Origin: Ectobius pallidus
Taxonomy: Eukaryota > Arthropoda > Insecta > Blattodea > Ectobiidae
Assembly: GCA_964059195.1 (NCBI GenBank)
Contig: CAXKWD010000011.1
Coordinates: 31,111,066-31,175,065, forward strand
Reading direction: 5' to 3'
DNA: 64,000 bases
The position numbers and the translations under genes are program-made. This document shows, in pieces, positions 56,580 to 64,000 of the stretch. Each line of letters opens with the position of its first letter. Position 1 is the stretch's first letter. The notes below the pieces were generated by a model that worked only from the letters and a program-made list of their open reading frames with translations, made no database searches and was not told the DNA's origin.

Positions 56580-56997
56580 CTTTCTTTCTTTCTTCATCTT
56601 AGTTTTACCTCTCCCTTTTAGAATTTAAGCTACCCCAGCCGCCCGGGCCGCGACCTGTCGGAAGAGGAATTATCTTTGGATCACATACATACTTTTTTGA
56701 CCAGACAAGGACATGGAGGGCCTCGCCGGATGAGTGTTCAGCCCAATGCCGAAAACATAGGACGAGACACATCATTCACACACTCACTCCAAACAAGGCA
56801 AGGATGGGACGAATATGATAATAACGGCCAGATGATATCTGGGGACCACAAGAGCCTAAAGTTACCCGACATTTGTCTCACAGGAGAGGAAAAACCTCAG
56901 AAAAAAACACACCGAGTTAACTTGTCCCGATCAGGAATCGAACCCGGGCCCGCTGAGTGAGAGGAGAGAACGCATCCACTACGCCACAGCGGTGGAC
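56580..56997 (-). mobile_element. SINE-B, full length, with 13-bp TSD
   Basis: On the minus strand it starts CCACCGCTGTGGCGTAGTGG (box A region), GCGGGCCCGGGTTCGATTCC (box B), TTGTCTCACAGG-type body and an (AAAG)n tail (plus-strand TTCTTTCTTTC). A perfect 13-bp TSD, AGTTTGTGCTTTT, lies at 56567-56579 and 56998-57010. The reference copy for the family, about 418 bp. Confidence 0.9.
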
Positions 56998-57521
56998 AGT
57001 TTGTGCTTTTAAATGTAATATTAAATCACAGCGTTAAAATATTTTGCACATTCCATTTTCTTTCTGGTATATTCTAATTACACAATTAGTAGAAATAACT
57101 CAGTTTGAGCTTTGAAATTGAACAATTTCAATTACAAAATAGGATGGGCAGAGAAAGTAAAAATGGACAAGGGAAGCGAGGTAATGATAGCCTACTGTGT
57201 ACGTAATACAAATCGCATGGAATTTCCAAAATAAATTAAATGATACAATGCGCAGTAAGTAACAGTAAAGGGCAATAGTAAATGTGAAAGTGGGTATTAT
57301 GGGTAGATTGGAACGAAAAAAGCAATAAATATCTTAAATATGAGAAGAAGAAGGAAAATTATCGTCTTTCTCGATTACAGGCCGCATATCTCACGGTGGT
57401 TTCTTTCAGATGGACTTTAATTCACCCTAAAAAAAGGTACGCACTCAAAAATCCTTATTATGGTCATAACTTCCTTATTCTAACGTTCATTTTTTCTAAA
57501 AATAAAAACTTAATCATTTTA

Positions 57522-57916
57522 TGAGAATATTATAGGAGAAAAATTCCTATGACATTGGGATTTGAACCCAGGACCTTTTGCTATCCGTGCCACTGCTCTA
57601 CCAACTAAGCTAAGCCAGAGTTCGCTTCACAGCGCCAGATGGAATCTCTCTCCTATGACTGATTGCCCTTAATGATCTACCTCACTGACAGACAAGTTAT
57701 GTCATATGCAGTAAGGGCAATCAGTCATAGGAGAGAAGTTCCATCTAAAGATGTGAAGTGACCTCTTGCTTATCTCAGTTGGTAGAGCATTGGTACAGAT
57801 AGCCAAAGATTCCGGTTTCAAATCCCAGTGTCAGAGGAATTTTTCTCCTATAATATTCTCATGTAATGTCCAAATGAGACTATGATCTGTGGTTCATGAA
57901 CGCATATATATCTATC
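57522..57916. mobile_element. SINE-F palindromic composite with 11-bp TSD
   Basis: The minus arm (57522-57715: tail, tRNA-like part, upstream block) meets a plus arm (57716-57916: upstream block, tRNA-like part at about 57765-57840, complete tail). Both arms therefore carry a tRNA-like sequence, at 57545-57620 and 57765-57840. Flanked by TAATCATTTTA at 57511-57521 and 57917-57927. Confidence 0.85.
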
Positions 57917-58369
57917 TAATCATTTTAGTAATGCTATGGAAACTTGTGGCTATTGAATCAATTTACTAGCACACGAACCTGTAAGTACTAAAATCAGATG
58001 ACCGCTTTTAAATTCTTAAACCCAATTTTCCATTTCCACAGTTCTACTAAACATTATATTTACAGAGTTAACAAAAAGTAACATCATACGGGCGTCCATT
58101 ACACTGTCTACACAACGCTGTTTGCTCAGTCTAATTGCATTCACTCTATTTTTCGGGTTTAGGTAAGAATCGCAAATTTCACAGGAGAACGTACAGCAAA
58201 ATCGGATTACTTCAACCAACATTCATAAAAATTTCGTAGTGAAGTTACTATGTCAGGTCTTTATTAAGATATGACCGCATTATTTCATTATAATATAATG
58301 ACAAGACACGCAATTTTTAATAGAACTCACCTATTTTAAAGATTTGATTCCCATTGTTCTAATAAAATG

Positions 58370-58990
58370 TTAATGGGATGTTATGGTCGCTTTATTATCA
58401 TAGGTAACCCCACGAGAGTTTACGAGTTTATCTGATGAAACTCGTCAATTTGTGTTGGATTTATTAAGACTATTCCATGAATAAAAATGTAACAGATTGT
58501 ACAAATAATAATTACTTTCGTGTTTGTTGTATAAAAACAAACCTAACAGCTGCGCGATCACGGCATATGAATCGATTCAAGTTACCAGGCTTTGACCAAT
58601 TCTTCCAATGGCGCATATAAGACATAGTTAACATAATTCAGAATTGCTAATAGCAGAACAATAAAAGCACATGAACTGGCTTTCACCGAATCGAAATTGT
58701 GTTTTTAATCAATGTATATTTATATTATTTCAATTTCCAAACAAGTTATGTTGTATAAAATAATCTGTTTTCATACTGCTTAGTGGCTACATGCGACGTA
58801 TTAATCACTGCACACTGATGCTTACGTGTCCAGTAACGAGCAGTCCATTTTATCAGGTAAAATCCCTCACATTAATAGCAAGCATTTTATAAGATAAACG
58901 ATCGTGATTGGTCTTTTTCCCGAGGAATTGATAAATATTATTGGTCAATATCAAACACGCGGCATATGAGTGGAATATTCACTGCTAATC
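58370..58990 (+). repeat. Repeat G, copy 2
   Basis: From TATCATAGGTAACCCCACG to GGCATATGAGTGGAATA. Includes CTGATGAAACTCGT, GACTATTCCATG, CCAAACAAGTTATGTTGTA and TTATAAGATAAACGATCG. Same orientation as copy 3, opposite to copy 1. Confidence 0.7.
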
Positions 58991-59000
58991 GCGCTGTGAT

Positions 59001-59356
59001 CAGGAACGTAGTCCGAAAAAACTGGGGCCCACCTTCCGATATATAAAAAAACTTATGAAAATTTCACTAATTTAAAATGTACTTATTATTTAGTATACTT
59101 AAATAAAATGTATTATCACGCTTGTGACAATTTATATTAGACTAACAGAACTTATTAACACCTGTAAAATTCAGCCTTCAAATTTTGTTTTAATGACTTT
59201 TTTAAAATGGTTATTATTTCGGAACACTAAAAATTACGGCATGTGTTTAAGAAAGCTATTTTTTTGTAAGTAAAAAGAAGTTAAATGAAAGCTGAAGGCT
59301 TAATTTTACAAACTAAAGTGGGCCCCTTCCGAAACAAAAGCCTGGCTACGTCCGTG
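59001..59356. mobile_element. hAT MITE between Repeat G copies
   Basis: Ends CAGGAACGTAG and, inverted, CACGGACGTAG, with inner GGGGCCCAC at both sides. The 8-bp TSD GCTGTGAT (58993-59000) and GCTGTTAT (59357-59364) has one mismatch. The inverted GTAGCCAGGCTTTTGTTTCG end is of a kind common in insect hAT MITEs. Confidence 0.7.
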
Positions 59357-59569
59357 GCTGTTATTCTTTTTTTAAATCTCGGGCATGGCTTCACACCAAC
59401 TATACTAGGTCTATAATTTGAACTGGAAAAGTTAACATTAATTGTCATCACTGTACACAAAAAGTTTTTATAAAATTCCGTAAGAAAAAGACATCCACTC
59501 CACAAAACAGGATTATTCTGTGATAAATTAGTTTCGCTTTTAAACCGATGTTTCTCCTCATGAGATAAT

Positions 59570-60172
59570 TATCACATGGAATCCCATAAGAGAATACGAG
59601 TTTATCGATAAGTTTGCGAGAACAAAGTTTGAGAAAATTTATCTGAAAAACTCGTAATCTCGGGTGAGATTTATTAAGACTATTCCACGAATAAAATTTA
59701 ACGGATTATGCAAATAATTATTATTTTCTTACTTTATTGTAAACATTCTGGCGGATGTAAGATCACGGCATACTAAATGGAAAACATTCGATGAATCTAT
59801 TCGAGCTACCAATGAAACAAGGAGTGCGTACACGAGAAAGAGAGCGTCGTCGTTGTTGCTAACATCAGAACAAAATAAAAGAACACACTGAATCGAATTT
59901 GTGCCTTTAATCAAAGGATATTACATTATTTAAATTTCCAAACAAGTTATGTTGTATAAAATAATGTGTTTTATTCTGTTCACTGGCAACATGTGACGAA
60001 CTTTATCGCTGCATGTTGATGCTTTATGTATCCAGTAACGAGCTGACGTTTTATCAGATAAAATTGCATCCTTGTGTTCACAGCAAGCACGTTATAAGAT
60101 AAACGATCGATATCCGAGGCATTTCTAAACGTTATTGGTCAATATAAATACGTGGCATATGAATAGAATAGT
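59570..60172 (+). repeat. Repeat G, copy 3
   Basis: More diverged than copies 1 and 2 but collinear: GACTATTCCACG, AGATCACGGCATAC, CCAAACAAGTTATGTTGTA, ATCCAGTAACGAGC, TTATAAGATAAACGATCG, GAATAGTC. An extra 40 bp near 59605-59650 duplicates part of the ACTCGT region. Confidence 0.7.
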
Positions 60173-60479
60173 CATGACAAAATACATTTATTTAGCCCAA
60201 ATAAATTACCAGTATTCTATCAGCACTCACGGTGTTATTATTAATTGTTGTGTAGTGGGATTATAATAAGAATAATAATATTTATTATTAATATTAATAT
60301 TGTTATTATCTCATATCAAGTCTGAAACAAATTAACAGAGTTACTTCACCTTTTGGAATGTGCTGACTAGATTAAACATAGGCTGATATAGCTGACCTGA
60401 CACTAACACATGTTACCTCAAATGTTACTTATAAAATCTAAGTGTATTTATAATTGTATTATTATTGTATTATTGTATA

Positions 60480-60772
<293 letters not shown>

Positions 60773-60904
60773 GAATGAATGTCTGAACATAGAAGTTGTC
60801 ACACGATTATGTTGCGGTTCGCGACCCCCTCATTGCCATGCAGAAAAGTACATGTCTTATGCCTGGCTTTCCCTATCTCAACTTTAGGATGTGAAGAGTC
60901 AGCT

Positions 60905-61028
60905 TCAGTGGTTTAGGAGGAGGAGGAGAAGGGGGAGAAGGGGTCGATCAATAGGGTATTGAGAACGTTGCATCCCAGGAGATTGATTCTGAGGCATTGC
61001 CGGGGTGGGGGAGGGGGAGGTACAGGAG
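60905..61028. repeat. G-rich pocket
   Basis: AGGAGGAGGAGAAGGGGGAG and GGGGTGGGGGAGGGGGAGG are runs able to form G-quadruplexes; rare in this AT-rich window. No element boundary visible. Confidence 0.6.
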
Positions 61029-61328
61029 GCACCACAGGCCAGCCCCACAGCTTACAATTACCTCACAACAAAGTCATTTCACTCAGCAAAAGAAACATCT
61101 TCGCCTTAGAGTCCAATGCAAACGAATGCATCTACATTCCTAAAATCAGTTGGACATCCTTGTACTTAATTACTGTTGAAATCCAAAAATCATCGTGACT
61201 AGACCCGAAAATGCAAGGATTGTTTTGGGAACTGATTCTCGCAAAAATCCATTTCAAGTAGCTAAAAGCATGAGCTTCCTGTTCAAGAATTTCATTTTGT
61301 GCCTACGAGGGATAGGCCTATAAAAGTG

Positions 61329-61514
61329 TTCCCTATACAGGCCATGAAGACCCTAAGGATTCCAGGAGGATGAGGCTCCCAAATTGAGACATTCGGCACG
61401 TGAAGGTGGTAAGGTTGTCAGCCTTCCGCTCTGGCCGCCTTTACCCCCAGGATTGCCCTTGGTGCTCATTTCTGTTAGAGGCTGAGTCGACCACAGGGCC
61501 ATCGTGCCACCTGA
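61329..61514 (-). repeat. SINE-A, head missing
   Basis: GTTCCCTATACAGGCCATGA to GGGCCATCGTGCCACCTGAA covers the 3' two-thirds on the minus strand. The tRNA-like head is absent, and a foldback insertion starts 25 bp further on. Confidence 0.75.
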
Positions 61515-61538
61515 AGAATTTACGAGGGATATATAATG

Positions 61539-62234
61539 CTAATTAATAAATTTCATATTTACCGCAGAGGGAGAATTATTTTGAGTAGTATTTATCTACC
61601 TCCTTATTCCCTCTGATATTAAAATAAACATACAACACACTGTGATATTCATGTACAGAACACTAAAAAAGATCATTAAAATATATGTACAGATTAAAAT
61701 TTTTATCAGAAATTCCACAGGTCAATGTAGTAAAATACTAAAATGTGCAGAAAATGAATTTCCCTACTGCCGGGAGTCTTTACACCATGTATAAAACGGT
61801 GATGTCAAAATCTTGAGTGTTGTAGATAGTTCTTTTCTTGATTAGTTTCTAAAAAGATAATTAAAAATATATATACCGATTAAAACTTTTTCACAAATTA
61901 CACAAGTCTATGTAGTAAAAATGCATAAAATGGATTGCCCCACTGCCGGGAGTCTTTACACCATGAAACTAATCAAGAAAAGAACTATCTACAACACTCA
62001 AGATTTTGACATCACCGTTTTATACATGGTGTAAAGACTCCCGGCAGTAGGGAAATCCATTTTCTGCACATTTTAGTATTTTACTACATTGACCTGTGTA
62101 ATTTCTGATAAAAATTTTAATCTGTACATATATTTTAATGATCTTTTTTAGTGTTCTGTACATGAATATCACAGTGTGTTGTATGTTTATTTTAATATCA
62201 GAGGGAATAAGGAGGTAGATAAATACTACTCAAA
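61539..62234. mobile_element. Foldback with two 272-bp arms and 10-bp TSD
   Basis: Arms 61578-61849 and 61965-62236 are the same length and nearly identical. The 115-nt loop holds a third, direct, diverged copy of part of the left arm (AAAAATATATATACCGATTA to AGTCTTTACACCATG). ATATATAATG at 61529-61538 and 62235-62244 is a 10-bp direct repeat flanking the whole. No ORF or known family. CTGCCGGGAGTCTTTACACC occurs three times. Confidence 0.8.
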
Positions 62235-62504
62235 ATATATAATGTTGTATAATTTGTGTATAGAAGAATCCACCTATTCCCACGATATTCTGAATTAACA
62301 GAACTTAGTAACAACATTGGCTTAAGGTCTCGTTAATACCTAAAAATTACTATACATTGTCACTAATAAAATACATTGAACAGATATAACAAACTGTAAA
62401 ATGTACAAACTTTAAAATATACTGAACCTTTTGTACATATCAGCTTGTTTTCTACAATCTGTCTTACTTTTGCAAAGCATTTTATTACATTGACAATGTA
62501 TTGT

Positions 62505-62846
62505 TCGATCCTCCCGCTTAGCGGGCCCGGGTACGAATCCTGGTCGGGACAAGTTACCTATGGGTGTTTTACCGGGGCTTTTCCTCACCTATGAGGCAAA
62601 TGTCGGATAACTTTAGGCTCTTGTGGTCCCCGGATATCATATGGCCGTCATTATAATCTTCATCCCATCCTCGTCTTGTTTAGAGTGAATGTATGTGAGA
62701 ATGTTGTGTTTCGTCCTACGTGTTCGTGTTGTCTCGGTGGTGGCCCCTGCTGATCCCTCACCCGGGAAGGCCCTCCATGAGTAATTCCTAAATTAATAAA
62801 AGGAGTAATTCCTAAAAGGAGAGAGAACTATGAGTAAGAAATAAAA
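62505..62846 (+). mobile_element. SINE-B with 13-bp TSD and internal deletion
   Basis: Starts in the head (TCGATCCTCCCGCTTAGCGG, then GGGTACGAATCCTGG as box B) and ends AAGAAATAAAA. A perfect TSD, GACAATGTATTGT, lies at 62492-62504 and 62847-62859. The 3' part around 62780-62820 has lost the CTCTCCCGACAGGTCGCGG block. Confidence 0.85.
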
Positions 62847-63024
62847 GACAATGTATTGTAACTTTTAGATATTAAGAAGACTATTAAACCTGATTTAATT
62901 AGTACTATTATAAATTCAGAATATCAGGGGGGTTAAGTAGATTCAATTATACACAAATTATAAATCCTGAACTTTGTTAAAACTAGTTTTAATAGAAAGA
63001 AAAATCCCATTTTAATTAATTTCA

Positions 63025-63462
63025 AGTGAGAGTACTCGAAAACAGGGTGCTTAGGAAAATATTTGGGCCTAAGAGAGATGAAAATGGGACTAGGAGAAAA
63101 CTGCATAACGACGAGCTTCATAACCTGTACTCGTCACTGGATATAGTAAGCGTAATTAAATCACGGAGGATGAAATGGGCTGGACATGTTGCACGCATGG
63201 GGGAGGAAAGACACACCTAAAAATATTGATTGGGAGACCCGAAGGAAAACGACCACTTGGAAGACCTAGACGTAGGTGGGATGACAATATTAGGATACAT
63301 TTAAGGGAAGTGGGATTTTCGAACATAATAGGGTTGAATGGCGGTCCCAAATAAGCGCGGAAATGAACCTCCGGGTTCCATAAAATAGATAATATTCCTT
63401 TAGCTTGCTTAGGAATAGTCTATTGCCATTGAGGAGTAAGTAAGTAAGTAAGTAAGTAAATT
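63025..63462 (+). pseudogene. LINE-alpha 3' end, longest copy
   Basis: Frame 63026-63220 reads RVLENRVLRKIFGPKRDENG, RRKLHNDELHNLYSS, VIKSRRMKWAGHVARMGEER. A stop follows, then LIGRPEGKRPLGRPRRRW in another frame, and the tail GAGTAAGTAAGTAAG up to 63460. It extends the family 5' into the 'R.LR.IFGP...G.RR..N.EL' segment that follows the RT thumb in non-LTR elements. Confidence 0.85.
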
Positions 63463-63519
63463 AAATTATTATAAATACTACCTCCCTAATGCTAATTGTA
63501 CTCCTGCTCTTATTTCTTA

Positions 63520-63565
63520 ATAATAATAATAATTATTATTATTATTATTATTGTTATTATTATTG

Positions 63566-63611
<46 letters not shown>
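63520..63611. repeat. (AAT)n, (ATT)n and (AG)n microsatellites
   Basis: AATAATAATAAT passes into ATT repeats, TATATATA, then about 38 bp of AG. Confidence 0.95.
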
Positions 63612-63613
<2 letters not shown>

Positions 63614-64000
63614 GTTTGGAGGATATAAATTTTGTTATGTGTCGTAATATTGTGATCTGTTTCATGTTTGTAACACACTATGTTTCATTGCGTAAACAGT
63701 TTTAATATTAAAAATTAATTTAATTCACATCGAGAGTGAAAATGCTTGCACATTATAACGGAACAAACTATCCTGCCTGGAAAACAAATTCCTTAGCCCG
63801 AAATGATAAATTTTTCTTCAGCTTGGAAAACAGCTGGTGATTCATGACGTAAAAGAAGGTTGCAGAGTTCGTACTCTCCTCATGTGGCTACTGTGAACGC
63901 GATGAAAAATTTGTGTCCGCAGGAAGAAACTTCGAAAAAGACTCGTCAGCTGTATCCAAGAAAGAACGATATAGGAATGCAAGATTGAAGTGTGAAAACA
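63612..64000. other. Unassigned window end
   Basis: A frame from about 63741 includes HYNGTNYPAWKTNS, reminiscent of the start of copia-type Gag proteins, but the frame stops soon after. Too little sequence to decide. Confidence 0.25.

Noticed and set aside
56676..56960. 94-codon frame with DHIHTFLTRQGHGG
   Set aside because: Lies wholly inside the antisense of SINE-B; the same peptide appears in other SINE-B copies.

Overview
The window is AT-rich, repeat-dense nuclear DNA of an arthropod, most likely a large-genome insect. The evidence is the mix of tRNA-derived SINEs, 5'-truncated non-LTR retrotransposons, mariner and hAT non-autonomous elements and long (ATT)n and (TA)n tracts, with no compact gene, no operon, no rRNA, and only tRNA-like sequences inside SINEs. 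The repeat style recalls cockroach-like genomes, but nothing here fixes the species.

Only one stretch looks like host coding sequence. It is a GC-rich candidate exon of 200 bp on the minus strand near 28.0 kb, with a strong splice donor, and may encode the end of a PH-like domain. The rest reads as intron or intergenic DNA filled with transposon debris.

Layout. 0-10 kb: an interrupted SINE, a SINE with a perfect 13-bp target-site duplication (TSD), and LINE reverse-transcriptase tails in both orientations, some ending in microsatellites or an 85-bp tandem array. 10-17 kb: a foldback element and a deleted mariner, both starting TACGAGG, then a 1.28-kb DNA element with iterated subterminal motifs that carries a nested SINE, then a SINE with a TSD. 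17-27 kb: LINE 3' ends, a 115-bp triplication, and a 708-bp hAT element with a perfect 8-bp TSD. 28-35 kb: the exon candidate, a perfect-hairpin retroelement with a 15-bp TSD, tRNA-like SINEs partly in inverted form, and an RNase H-bearing LINE copy with a hAT MITE nested in its 3' UTR. 35-48 kb: LINE and SINE copies. 48-54 kb: an inverted mariner composite and a 124-bp-armed foldback element with an 11-bp TSD, carrying a nested hAT MITE and a hammerhead-like motif. 54-64 kb: SINEs, a palindromic SINE composite with an 11-bp TSD, a three-copy ~600-bp repeat, a hAT MITE, and a foldback with two 272-bp arms and a 10-bp TSD.

The most interesting signal is a recurrent hammerhead-ribozyme-like fold: core CYGAWGA, one extra base, a 4-6 bp stem, GAAA, then a self-complementary stretch. 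It occurs at four loci with unrelated stem sequences. Two of these loci lie inside inverted-repeat retroelements with long TSDs, which suggests a family of small, possibly Penelope-related, hairpin retroelements. A second theme is the number of foldback insertions (eight in 64 kb), made from at least four unrelated element classes.

Stretches in which I recognise nothing: 549-1023, 1751-2143, 2375-3033, 4646-5070, 5103-5524, 5633-6149, 11041-11602, 16072-16343, 16781-17212, 20253-20894, 21796-22451, 24468-25266, 32866-33378, 34792-35111, 36894-37261, 49263-49564, 52532-53221, 57011-57510, 57928-58369, 60173-60479, 62245-62491 and 62860-63024. Other blank stretches are given as features with what little can be said.
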